A DNA stretch of 19,627 bases from JAVBKP01 sp031553975. Its GTDB lineage: Bacteria; Bacillota; Clostridia; Peptostreptococcales; Anaerovoracaceae. Position numbers and translations under genes: made by a program. Under the pieces are notes generated by a model that worked only from the letters and a program-made list of their open reading frames with translations, searched no databases and was not told the origin of the DNA. Of the stretch, positions 1-8,308 are shown in pieces (the first letter of the stretch is position 1; each line of letters starts with the position of its first letter). Where the stretch lies: assembly GCA_031553975.1 (NCBI GenBank), contig JAVBKP010000041.1:1-19627 (forward strand), written 5' to 3'.

Positions 1-45
1 AAAAAAGCAGCTGTTTGTGCAAAAAATCTGCCAAGCAGCTTTTTT
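1..45. terminator. Hairpin with A/T-rich ends, probable terminator of the gene upstream of the window
   Basis: Bases 1-12 pair with 34-45. The stem is six A-T pairs, then G-C and C-G, one A-A mismatch, then three more pairs, with a 21-nt loop. The 3' arm ends in six T, and the complementary run of A lies at the 5' end, so it could stop transcription in either direction. It sits directly before the GH3 operon and probably separates it from an upstream unit. The left arm starts at base 1, so the structure may extend outside the window. No convincing promoter was seen between it and the first gene. Confidence 0.55.
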
Positions 46-80
46 GTGCTAAAATAGGAACAATAACGATTAAGATGGTA

Positions 81-89
81 GAGGTGAGG
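81..89 (+). promoter_or_regulatory. Ribosome binding site that sets a TTG start for the first GH3 gene
   Basis: GAGGTGAGG lies just before an in-frame TTG at 93. The GAGGTG part is 6 nt from the TTG. The in-frame ATG at 75 and the further upstream start at 15 have no comparable purine-rich site. Starting at 93 gives MKHKELIGQM, which is the usual beginning of GH3 enzymes of this type. Confidence 0.65.
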
Positions 90-92
90 ACA

Positions 93-3014
93 TTGAAACA
101 TAAAGAATTGATCGGACAAATGACCTTAGAAGAAAAATGTGGACTTTTGACAGGGCGTGATATATGGAGCACCAAACCCATTGAGAGATTGGGAATACAA
201 TCAATCTTTTTGTCGGATGGACCTAGTGGACTGAGGAAGCAATTGGGAGAAGCGGATCATTTAGGTCTCAATGCATCCCAACCAGCCACATGCTGGCCTA
301 GTGCTGCAGCAATAGCTGCATCTTGGAATGAAGAGTTGGCAGCGAGTGTAGGAGAGCATCTAGGTGCAGAGGCCGTCAGCCAAGGGGTTAGTGTGGTCTT
401 AGGACCAGGACTGAATACAAAGCGCAGTTCTCTTTGTGGCCGGAATTTTGAATATTTTTCTGAAGACCCATACTTATCAGGCAAGATGGCGGCAGGGTTT
501 ATTCAAGGGATTCAGAGCCACGGTATCGCAGCATGTCCTAAGCATTTTGCTGCCAATAGCCAAGAGCTAAGACGCATGGCCAGTGACAGTGTTATTGATG
601 AGAGAACCTTGCGGGAGATGTATCTTACCAACTTTGAGATTGCTGTGACAGAGGGCAAACCCAAATCCATTATGAGTTCCTACAATTTGATCAACGGCGT
701 ATATACAAATGAAGATGAACATCTGCTCAGGGAAATCCTAGTGGATGACTGGGGATTTGATGGGGCTGTTGTCACTGACTGGGGCGGATCCAATGACCAT
801 GTGGAAGGTGTCCGCGCTGGGAGCCATTTAGAAATGCCAGGAACTGGCGGGGATAGCGACAGGCAGCTGGTAGAAGCTGTAAAGTCGGGGCGTATTGCTG
901 AGAACCTCATTGATCAAAGGGTAGATGAAATACTAGGGTTGATTATGACTACCCAATTGGCAGGATGTGAAAAAACAGAAAATTTTGATATAGAATCTCA
1001 CCATACCATGGCGGTAAAGGCGGCAGAAGAGTCCATTGTACTATTAAAGAATGAAAATAAGATATTGCCACTAAAGGCGAATACAAAAGTTGCTATAATT
1101 GGAGATTTTGCCCAAACGCCTAGATACCAAGGTGCAGGCAGCAGCGCGGTGAATCCAACCAAACTAGAAAACCTATTGGAGGTTTTTGGTCACTTTGATT
1201 TAGAAAAAGTAGGGTATGCGCAGGGGTTTGCTAGGGATGGTAGCGATGATCATAGGCTAACCAAAGAGGCCGTAGGTTTAGCCAAGAAGGCAGAGGTGGT
1301 ACTATTGTGTATGGGACTGCCAGAGATATATGAGACGGAAGGCATGGATCGTAGCCATATTGGTATTCCAGAAAACCAAGTGAAATTGTTACATAAAATA
1401 CAAGAAGCAAATTCCAAAATAGTGGTGGTCTTCTCGGCAGGTTGCAACGTGGAAATGTGGTGGGCTAAAGAGGCACAAGGGCTTTTATATGCAGGACTAG
1501 GCGGCCAAGCTGGGGCAAGGGCTATCTTAAATGTAGTCACGGGCAAGGTGAATCCAAGTGGAAAATTAGCAGAGACCTTTGCAGCAAGCTATGAAGATGC
1601 ACCTGTATCAAAATACTTCCATCAGCACCAAAAGAGCGCAGAATACAGGGAGAGCCTATATATAGGATATAGGTATTTTGAAACTGTGCATAAGGCTGTA
1701 GCGTTTCCTTTTGGGTATGGACTTAGCTATACAAATTTTGAATACGAAAATCTGTCTGTGACTCCTACCAAGGCTAGTTTTACATTGAAAAACATAGGAG
1801 AAGTAGCTGGTGCAGAGGTGGCACAGCTGTATATTGGCTGTGAGGATAGCAAGGTATTTAGACCTGCAAAGGAGCTAAAAGGGTTTGCGAAGGTGTTTTT
1901 AGAGCCAGGGGAGAGTAAAAAAGTCACCATTGCTTTAGATGACAAAGCGTTCAGATATTTTAATGTAAAGACCAACAGCTGGGAGATAGAACACGGCACC
2001 TACAGCGTGATGATTGGTGCTAGTGTATCAGACATCAAGTTAGTGGAGAGCATAGACATACAGGGAACAGGCGCGACTAGTCCATATAATCCAGAAACAT
2101 TAAAGTCTTACTATTCTGGTCATGTGGAAAAGGTTACTACAGAGGAGTTTGAACAGTTATTAGGCCATAAGGCACCAGAGCCTAACTGGGATACCAAGGC
2201 ACCGCTAGGCATGAATGATACGCTGAGCCAGATGTACTATGCCAAATCTTGGGTTGCGCGACTAGCCTATAAAGTGCTAACCTATATGAAGGACAGAAGC
2301 ATTGCCAAAGGCAAGCCAGACTTAAACATACTATTTATATATAATATGCCATTTAGGGGCCTTGCCAAAATGACAGGTGGCAGGGTGAGTATGAGAATGG
2401 CAGAGACAATTTTGTCCATTGTCAATGGTAGGTTTGTTAGGACCAAATGGCAGGGCTTTACCAAAAATCATCCTAACATGGGGCAGTTTTTAATGTTCTT
2501 CCTCCTTAGCAATGGTGTTACCTTGCTGCAAATGTTATTAATGCCAGTTTTTAAAGGGTTTTTAAGTGCGACCAATATGGTGGATATCAATTTGCAAGTC
2601 TGGCAAGTTGGTAACAACTTAGATGGTAGCCCATACTATATGTTTAACTATGCAGAAGGTAGTTTGGCATCAGGAGGCGGAGGTGGGTTGGCTTATTTCT
2701 TATCGGTGCAAATCACCATGGCCATAGCCCAGATTATTAACTTTTTCCTTCAGCGCAATGTGACCTTCAAGTCCAAAAGTAATATTAAAAAAGCGGCCAT
2801 TTGGTATACATTTGCCTACATCATCATCACCATGGTGGCGGCACTGGCACAGGGACTATACAAAACGCCAATATATGATTTGTTGATGAATACATGGGGC
2901 ATGGGCGCCACAGGGGAAACAATAGCAGACTTTGTGACGATGATAATAAACGCAGCCATATCCTTCTGGGTATTCTTCCCAATATTTAAGGTGATTTTTA
3001 GAGAGAAAAAGTAA
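93..3014 (+). CDS. GH3 family beta-glycosidase with C-terminal GtrA-like membrane domain
   Basis: A 973-residue protein from the TTG at 93; an ATG at 75 is the alternative. Residues about 1-300 are the GH3 TIM-barrel domain, with the KHF motif (Lys150-His151) and the presumed nucleophile Asp229 in VVTDWGG. Residues about 310-530 are the GH3 C-terminal sandwich domain, with the presumed acid/base Glu416 in ETEGMDR. A fibronectin-III-like domain follows FPFGYGLSY. After a linker containing MTGGRVSMRM, residues about 796-973 form four hydrophobic helices with the GtrA-like signature INFFLQRNVTFKSKS (Asn883). GtrA proteins are thought to move polyprenyl-linked sugars across the membrane. There is no signal peptide, so the catalytic part probably faces the cytoplasm; this is inferred. 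Most GH3 enzymes hydrolyse beta-glucosides or beta-xylosides, but the substrate here is unknown. It is the first gene of an operon with GT2, glf and a second GH3. Confidence 0.88.
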   Translation: MKHKELIGQMTLEEKCGLLTGRDIWSTKPIERLGIQSIFLSDGPSGLRKQLGEADHLGLNASQPATCWPSAAAIAASWNEELAASVGEHLGAEAVSQGVSVVLGPGLNTKRSSLCGRNFEYFSEDPYLSGKMAAGFIQGIQSHGIAACPKHFAANSQELRRMASDSVIDERTLREMYLTNFEIAVTEGKPKSIMSSYNLINGVYTNEDEHLLREILVDDWGFDGAVVTDWGGSNDHVEGVRAGSHLEMPGTGGDSDRQLVEAVKSGRIAENLIDQRVDEILGLIMTTQLAGCEKTENFDIESHHTMAVKAAEESIVLLKNENKILPLKANTKVAIIGDFAQTPRYQGAGSSAVNPTKLENLLEVFGHFDLEKVGYAQGFARDGSDDHRLTKEAVGLAKKAEVVLLCMGLPEIYETEGMDRSHIGIPENQVKLLHKIQEANSKIVVVFSAGCNVEMWWAKEAQGLLYAGLGGQAGARAILNVVTGKVNPSGKLAETFAASYEDAPVSKYFHQHQKSAEYRESLYIGYRYFETVHKAVAFPFGYGLSYTNFEYENLSVTPTKASFTLKNIGEVAGAEVAQLYIGCEDSKVFRPAKELKGFAKVFLEPGESKKVTIALDDKAFRYFNVKTNSWEIEHGTYSVMIGASVSDIKLVESIDIQGTGATSPYNPETLKSYYSGHVEKVTTEEFEQLLGHKAPEPNWDTKAPLGMNDTLSQMYYAKSWVARLAYKVLTYMKDRSIAKGKPDLNILFIYNMPFRGLAKMTGGRVSMRMAETILSIVNGRFVRTKWQGFTKNHPNMGQFLMFFLLSNGVTLLQMLLMPVFKGFLSATNMVDINLQVWQVGNNLDGSPYYMFNYAEGSLASGGGGGLAYFLSVQITMAIAQIINFFLQRNVTFKSKSNIKKAAIWYTFAYIIITMVAALAQGLYKTPIYDLLMNTWGMGATGETIADFVTMIINAAISFWVFFPIFKVIFREKK

Positions 3015-3032
3015 TGGATTAAATCTTAGAAA

Positions 3033-4073
3033 GTGTTCAAATTGAGGTGGATTAAAATTAAACTCTTAACATTCATTGTGCCATGTTATAATTCACAAGA
3101 TTATATGCATACGTGCTTGGATTCCCTCTTAGTAGGAGGCGTTGACATAGAAATAATCATTGTCAACGATGGGTCTAGTGATAATACAAAAGACATGGCG
3201 GACAAGTATATGCAAGAACATCCCGACATTGTTAGGGTCATACATCAAGAAAATGCTGGTCACGGTGGGGCTATTATGGCAGGGCTAAAAGCCGCCACAG
3301 GGCAGTATGTGAAAGTGGTTGACTCAGATGACTGGGTAGGTCAGGAGGCATATCAAAAGGTGCTTGTATGCCTGAAATCATTGGCAGATCAGGGGCAGTC
3401 AATTGATTTGCTGCTGGCCAACTTCATATATGACAAGGTGGAGGCAAGGCACAAAAAAGTCATGCGATATGCCAACGCCATCCCCCAAGATAGGATTATA
3501 GGTTGGGATGAGATAAAACGTTTTCGTGCAGACCAGTATATACTGATGCACTCTGTGATTTACCGTACTGATTTGGTGAGAGAAAGCGAAATGGACCTAC
3601 CTAGGTACACCTTCTATGTAGACAATTTATATGTCACCATACCCATGAGACATGTGAAAAAGCTATATTATCTTGATGTTGATTTTTATCATTACTTTAT
3701 TGGAAGGCAGGATCAATCTGTCAATGAAAAGGTAATGATTAGCCGCATAGACCAGCAAATATTTGTGAATAAGTTGCTGATCAATAGTTTAGACTTAGGG
3801 ACAGTGAAAAATCCTAACCTAAGAAAAATTTTGTATCATTATGCAGAAGTGATTACTTTGGCATCATCGGGGCTACTGATAGTCAGTGGTACACCTGAGA
3901 ACTTGATGAAAAAGCAAGAGTTATGGGCATATATAAAGAAATTCAATGGGAATCTCTACAAGATGCTACGGCGAGGGATCATGGGACGTATTGTCAATAT
4001 TCCGGGTAAGCCTGGGCGAATTGTAGTGTTAATTCTGTACAAAGTCTCACGAGTTTTCGTTGGATTTAATTAA
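3033..4073 (+). CDS. Family 2 glycosyltransferase (GT-A fold)
   Basis: A 346-residue protein as drawn from GTG 3033. It transfers a sugar from a nucleotide-sugar donor by the inverting GT2 mechanism. LLTFIVPCYNSQ is the standard first strand of the fold. IIIVNDGSSD (residues about 42-50) binds the nucleotide, and VVDSDDW (about 95-101) holds the DxD-type metal site. The C-terminal half is less typical, and I see no clear paired C-terminal membrane helices of the GtrB type, so the protein is likely cytoplasmic or peripheral. The start is uncertain: neither GTG 3033 nor TTG 3042 has a good ribosome binding site, while ATT 3057 does. It follows the GH3-GtrA gene by 18 nt and precedes glf by 8 nt. 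UDP-galactofuranose is therefore a plausible but unproven donor. Confidence 0.92.
   Translation: MFKLRWIKIKLLTFIVPCYNSQDYMHTCLDSLLVGGVDIEIIIVNDGSSDNTKDMADKYMQEHPDIVRVIHQENAGHGGAIMAGLKAATGQYVKVVDSDDWVGQEAYQKVLVCLKSLADQGQSIDLLLANFIYDKVEARHKKVMRYANAIPQDRIIGWDEIKRFRADQYILMHSVIYRTDLVRESEMDLPRYTFYVDNLYVTIPMRHVKKLYYLDVDFYHYFIGRQDQSVNEKVMISRIDQQIFVNKLLINSLDLGTVKNPNLRKILYHYAEVITLASSGLLIVSGTPENLMKKQELWAYIKKFNGNLYKMLRRGIMGRIVNIPGKPGRIVVLILYKVSRVFVGFN
3044..3050 (+). promoter_or_regulatory. Ribosome binding site pointing to a possible ATT start for the GT2 gene
   Basis: GAGGTGG is the only Shine-Dalgarno-like site near the start of the glycosyltransferase. It lies inside the reading frame that begins at GTG 3033. 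The first codon at normal spacing downstream is ATT at 3057, 6 nt after the site, which would give MKLLTFIVPCYN. That is the usual beginning of GT2 proteins. Confidence 0.45.
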
Positions 4074-4081
4074 GGTGAACT

Positions 4082-5185
4082 ATGAAAAAGTATGATTATA
4101 TAATAGTAGGAGCAGGTTTGTTTGGCGCTACCTTTGCCCAAAAGGCGGTAGCAGATGGCAAGAGCTGCCTAGTCATAGATAAGAGGGGACACCTAGGGGG
4201 CAATGCGTATACAGAAGAGATAGAAGGCATACAAGTCCACCGATACGGGGCCCACATTTTTCACACCAACGACAAGATGGTCTGGGACTATGTGAATACC
4301 TTTGCTACGTTTAATCGCTACACCAATAGCCCTATAGCCAACTATAAGGGGCAAATTTACAATATGCCCTTCAATATGAACACGTTTCATGCCATGTGGG
4401 GTGTGATCACGCCAGAAGAGGCAAAGATAAAAATCGAGGAGCAACGAAGGTTGTTTTTCACCGAGAATCCCAAGAATTTAGAAGAGCAGGCCATTAATCT
4501 GGTAGGAACTGACATATATGAAAAACTAATTAAAGGCTATACACAAAAGCAGTGGGGCAGAGAGTGTAAAGATCTACCTCCGTCTATTATCAAACGTATT
4601 CCTGTTAGGTTTACCTATGACAACAATTACTTTGATGCCTTATATCAAGGAATACCAACAGACGGATATACCAAAATGGTGGAGAACATGCTAGAAGGCG
4701 CACATGTAATGTTAAATCAGGATTATCTGATGGACAGGGCAAAATGGAATGAAATGACCACGCAAGTGGTGTATACAGGAGCTATAGCTGCGTATTTTGA
4801 TTACCGACTAGGGGCTCTTGCCTACCGAAGCCTGAACTTTGAGACAGAAGTGCTAGATATGGCTAACTACCAAGGAAATGCAGTGGTTAACTATACCCAG
4901 GCCAGTGTACCCTACACCAGGGTCATAGAGCATAAACATTTTGTATTTGGGCAGCAACCCAAAACTGTCATCAGCAAGGAATACAGCCAGACTTGGCAGT
5001 TGGGCGTTGAGCCTTACTACCCAATCAATGATGAGACCAATGATGAATTGTATACAAAATACAAGAGTTTGGCAGATGGTGAAAAGGTGATTTTTGGCGG
5101 GCGCTTAGGTCAGTACGCTTATTATGATATGGACAAGGTCATAGGATTGAGCCTTGATTTATATAACTCATGCAAAACCAAATAA
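4082..5185 (+). CDS. glf: UDP-galactopyranose mutase
   Basis: A 367-residue flavoprotein that interconverts UDP-galactopyranose and UDP-galactofuranose in the cytoplasm, supplying Galf for surface glycans. The N-terminus carries the FAD-binding GxGxxG motif (VGAGLFG, residues 9-15) and the acidic end of the second strand with VIDKRGHLGGNAYT. Family motifs follow: HRYGAHIFHT, KGYTQKQWG, a YTGAIAAYFDYRLGALAYRS-like stretch, and near the end FGGRLGQYAYYDMD. The length matches bacterial Glf proteins. The ATG is preceded by AAGGTG overlapping the GT2 stop region, and the next gene follows after 18 nt. Its place between a glycosyltransferase and two glycosidases, one carrying a GtrA-like domain, suggests the operon builds or edits a galactofuranose-containing polymer. 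Confidence 0.96.
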   Translation: MKKYDYIIVGAGLFGATFAQKAVADGKSCLVIDKRGHLGGNAYTEEIEGIQVHRYGAHIFHTNDKMVWDYVNTFATFNRYTNSPIANYKGQIYNMPFNMNTFHAMWGVITPEEAKIKIEEQRRLFFTENPKNLEEQAINLVGTDIYEKLIKGYTQKQWGRECKDLPPSIIKRIPVRFTYDNNYFDALYQGIPTDGYTKMVENMLEGAHVMLNQDYLMDRAKWNEMTTQVVYTGAIAAYFDYRLGALAYRSLNFETEVLDMANYQGNAVVNYTQASVPYTRVIEHKHFVFGQQPKTVISKEYSQTWQLGVEPYYPINDETNDELYTKYKSLADGEKVIFGGRLGQYAYYDMDKVIGLSLDLYNSCKTK

Positions 5186-5203
5186 AATTAAAGGAGTAAT
5201 GGT

Positions 5204-8119
5204 ATGGACGATTCTAAAAAAAACATATTCTTGCAACAAGGAATTGCCAAGAAGATTGGAATGGCAGTAGGTGGGGTGATAGTCATTGCTATTTTGGCAG
5301 CGATTATATTTCCCAATCCCCTTGGGTATGACATCAGACTTATCACAAAGCTAATGAGTCTAGGTGTTACATTGACAGCATTGCTGATTTTTGGTTCATT
5401 TATCTACAGGGCGGTAACGCTAAAGCGTTGGAGAAAGGTTCGGACTATTTTTCTAACCATTTTATTAATCATCGTGGTTGGCTTTAATTTAGTAATCAAT
5501 GCAGGTGGTGTCATGATTAACCAATTGCTGGATAGAAGGACTTTTGCCAGCGAGGAAATCGACAAATTGACCAATGACGCTAAGGCTTTGACAGAGCAAA
5601 TGGAGGCAGAGGGCATCGTACTTCTCAAAAACAAAGACAATGCCCTCCCGCTAGCCAACAAAAATATCAATGTATTTGGATACTCTTCTAACTACATTGT
5701 GTATGGCGGTGCTGGGTCTGGTGCAGCAGATGAGACAAAGAATGTGAGCCTTCAAACAGCCCTCAAAAACAAAGGGTTTACGTTAAACGAAGACTTAATG
5801 GCATTCTACAATGAACGCATTTATAAGAAAAAGGCTACGAACGTACTTGAGATGCTAGGTGCTGATTATAATATTCCAGAATCTCCTGTCAGTGAGTACA
5901 GTACGGATTTGATCAGCAAAGCCAAAGCGTTTTCTGATACGGCCCTTGTGATCATCGCCCGTAAAGGGGGCGAGGGTGCCGACATGCCTACTGATATGGC
6001 AGAGTATACAGGCGGTAAGGCGGGACAGCACTATATGGAGCTGACAGACAACGAGAAGGACCTACTAAAGATGGCAGGTGAGAACTTTAAGAATGTGGTA
6101 GTGGGAGTGAATTCATCAGCGCCTATGAATTTGGGCGTATTAGATGAGAATTATATCACTGGTGCCGTATGGATTGGTGGACCAGGGTCTACAGGGCTCA
6201 ATGCACTAGGCAGCGTGCTATCAGGTGAGGTGAATCCATCAGGACGTCTTGGGGATACATATGCCTACGATGTAAAATCCGCGCCAGCATTCCTTAACTC
6301 AGGGGCCTTTGCCTATACTGGTTCTGAGTTTGAAGAGACAGCTCTTTTGGGCAAAGCATTCTCATCCGATACACCAAGAAGGTACTTTGTTAACTACAAA
6401 GAGGGTATCTACGTAGGATATAGGTACTATGAGACAGCCGCGGCTGACGGATATATTGATTATGCCAAAACAGTACAATACCCATTTGGATATGGACTAT
6501 CCTACACGACGTTTGAACAAAAAATGGGAAATTTGGTAGTTAATGGAGATAAAATATCAGTAGATGTAACCGTGACCAACACAGGGAACAAAGCTGGTAA
6601 AGAAGTGGTACAATTGTACTACACCCCGCCTTATACAAAAGGAGGCATCGAAAAAGCACATGTGAACCTATTGGCTTTTGATAAGACTGATATAGTAGCA
6701 CCAGGAAAGAGCCAAGTGATAAAGCTGACATTTGACAAAGCGGATATGTGTAGCTATGACTATAAAAACGCCAAAGCTTATGTAAGAGAGACTGGAAACT
6801 ATGCGATTAAGCTAATGAAAAACAGTCATGAAGTCATAGATAGTCGCAATTATTTTGAAGTGCGCACCTTAAGTGGTGAGGCAGCCGGTCGTGATGATAT
6901 TGCCACTGCCACAAATCAGTTTGATGATGCGGCAAGTGATATTCAATATGTGAGCCGTGCTGACTGGGCAGGCACTATGCCAAAACAAATGGCTACAGAA
7001 GTACCAGTGACAGAAGAGCTAAAAGCGGCACTGGGTGATATTTCAATAGACATAGATGAAAAGGCTGAGCCAATCGTAGTGAAAAACCACGGTATCAAAT
7101 TGGCAGACATGAAGGGGCTACCTTATGATGATCCTAAATGGGATGAGTTCATGGAGCAAATCAGCGTTAAAGACATGACGTATCTACTAGGTACAGGTGG
7201 TTGGCAGACGCCACACATTAGATCCATCGGAAAACCGCAGACAAGTGACATAGATGGTCCTGCTGGACTGAATGGACTCATCAATGGGGTCATGGGCAAC
7301 CAGTACACCAGCGAAGTGGTAATAGCCAATACTTGGAATACTGACATAGTGGAGCAGTTCGGAGAGTTGTTAGGTAAAGAAGCCTATGCTAAAAAAGTAA
7401 ATGGTATATACGGTCCTTCTATGAATATTCACCGTCAAGCCTTTGGAGGACGTAACTTCGAGTATTACTCAGAGGACGGATTCTTATCTGGTAAGATGGG
7501 TGCAGCTACCGTAAGAGGTACTAACAAAACCAACACATACACATATGTGAAACACTTTGCACTGTACGACCAAGAGACACATGCCCAAGGCATATCTGTA
7601 TGGAGCAATGAGCAGGCCATTAGAGAAATATACCTAAAACCGTACGAGCTAACTGTAAAAGAAGGTGGCACCAAAGCCATCATGTCTGCATGGAACAGAA
7701 TAGGAACAACATGGACAGGAGCCAGCAAAGCACTTTTGACAAATGTTCTTAGGGATGAGTGGGGCTTTGAAGGTATGGTCATCACTGACAATGCCATGGT
7801 AGGTAGCTTCATGAGCCCGGATCAAGCAGCAGAGGCAGGAAATGATTTGCTATTAAGCTCAATTCCACTCAAATTCGCAGATACTGAATCAGCTACTGCA
7901 CAACAAAACCTGAGAAAATCAAGCAAAAACGTATTATTCACAATGGCCAATAGCAATGCTTTTGAGCTGGCAAGAGTAGGCGTGCCATCTTGGGTTTGGG
8001 TAGCAGTGCTAGTCAACTCAATACTCCTTGCACTGGCGGCACATGGATTTGTCATTGCCACAAGAGAAAAGAAAAAAAGAGTGAAAAAGAACAAGAAAAC
8101 CGATATAGCAGTAGAATAA
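5204..8119 (+). CDS. Membrane-anchored GH3 beta-glycosidase with swapped domain order
   Basis: A 971-residue protein with AAGGAG 7 nt before the ATG. Three hydrophobic helices (about 18-37, 44-70 and 80-100) come first, then the catalytic part, then one helix (about 931-952) and a Lys/Arg-rich tail. Four helices with a basic end put the catalytic part outside the cell. The domain order is reversed compared with most GH3 enzymes. The C-terminal sandwich domain is first, with presumed acid/base Glu257 in RKGGEGADM. The fibronectin-III-like domain follows after YPFGYGLSYTTF. The TIM barrel is last, with SDIDGPAG, GRNFEYYSEDGFLSGK, Lys783-His784 and presumed nucleophile Asp862 in VITDNAM. Domain-swapped GH3 enzymes are known from rumen Clostridia such as Butyrivibrio and Ruminococcus. 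The catalytic residues look intact. Its substrate may be the glycan made by its neighbours or an external beta-glucan or beta-xylan. Confidence 0.93.
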   Translation: MDDSKKNIFLQQGIAKKIGMAVGGVIVIAILAAIIFPNPLGYDIRLITKLMSLGVTLTALLIFGSFIYRAVTLKRWRKVRTIFLTILLIIVVGFNLVINAGGVMINQLLDRRTFASEEIDKLTNDAKALTEQMEAEGIVLLKNKDNALPLANKNINVFGYSSNYIVYGGAGSGAADETKNVSLQTALKNKGFTLNEDLMAFYNERIYKKKATNVLEMLGADYNIPESPVSEYSTDLISKAKAFSDTALVIIARKGGEGADMPTDMAEYTGGKAGQHYMELTDNEKDLLKMAGENFKNVVVGVNSSAPMNLGVLDENYITGAVWIGGPGSTGLNALGSVLSGEVNPSGRLGDTYAYDVKSAPAFLNSGAFAYTGSEFEETALLGKAFSSDTPRRYFVNYKEGIYVGYRYYETAAADGYIDYAKTVQYPFGYGLSYTTFEQKMGNLVVNGDKISVDVTVTNTGNKAGKEVVQLYYTPPYTKGGIEKAHVNLLAFDKTDIVAPGKSQVIKLTFDKADMCSYDYKNAKAYVRETGNYAIKLMKNSHEVIDSRNYFEVRTLSGEAAGRDDIATATNQFDDAASDIQYVSRADWAGTMPKQMATEVPVTEELKAALGDISIDIDEKAEPIVVKNHGIKLADMKGLPYDDPKWDEFMEQISVKDMTYLLGTGGWQTPHIRSIGKPQTSDIDGPAGLNGLINGVMGNQYTSEVVIANTWNTDIVEQFGELLGKEAYAKKVNGIYGPSMNIHRQAFGGRNFEYYSEDGFLSGKMGAATVRGTNKTNTYTYVKHFALYDQETHAQGISVWSNEQAIREIYLKPYELTVKEGGTKAIMSAWNRIGTTWTGASKALLTNVLRDEWGFEGMVITDNAMVGSFMSPDQAAEAGNDLLLSSIPLKFADTESATAQQNLRKSSKNVLFTMANSNAFELARVGVPSWVWVAVLVNSILLALAAHGFVIATREKKKRVKKNKKTDIAVE

Positions 8120-8150
8120 AACACATATTATAAATAGTAAAATATAAATA

Positions 8151-8200
8151 CAAACCGCCATGCAGGGAGGGCAATCCTAATCTGCACGGCGGTTTGATTT
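8151..8200 (+). terminator. Hairpin terminator of the GH3-GT2-glf-GH3 operon
   Basis: Bases 8151-8165 pair with 8182-8196 in a 15-position stem with 14 Watson-Crick pairs and one A-C mismatch, around a 16-nt loop. It begins 32 nt after the stop of the second GH3 gene. The following T run is short (ATTTTAC), so termination may be incomplete, but the stem is long and GC-rich. Confidence 0.75.
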
Positions 8201-8249
8201 TACAACAAAAAATTGGATTTTTCTTGTTGAAAATATTGACTTTAAGCTA

Positions 8250-8276
8250 TAAATGTTATAAACTCTAAGCCGTGGC
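8250..8276 (+). promoter_or_regulatory. Possible SigD/FliA-type promoter of the chemoreceptor gene
   Basis: TAAA at 8250-8253 is followed by exactly 15 bases and then GCCG at 8269-8272, the spacing and core bases of motility sigma factor promoters. The four bases after GCCG (TGGC) do not match the usual ATAA. A sigma-A-like alternative overlaps it: TTGACT at 8236-8241 and TATAAA at 8257-8262, with a short 15-nt spacer. The chemoreceptor context favours the first reading, but neither is certain. Confidence 0.42.
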
Positions 8277-8308
8277 ATAAAGCATTTTTCGAATTGTAGG
8301 AGGAAAAA

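Noticed and set aside
44..80. Promoter for the GH3 operon between the hairpin and the first gene
   Set aside because: TTGTGC at 44-49 and TAAAAT at 50-55 are adjacent rather than 17 nt apart, and no properly spaced -10 box follows; the true promoter may lie outside the window.
15..92. N-terminal extension of the first GH3 protein from position 15
   Set aside because: The extension reads through the hairpin at 1-45, has no ribosome binding site, and adds residues not seen at GH3 N-termini; TTG 93 has a strong site.
8262..8300. Possible riboswitch in the chemoreceptor leader
   Set aside because: The leader is under 50 nt and lacks the conserved cores of cyclic-di-GMP or other riboswitches.
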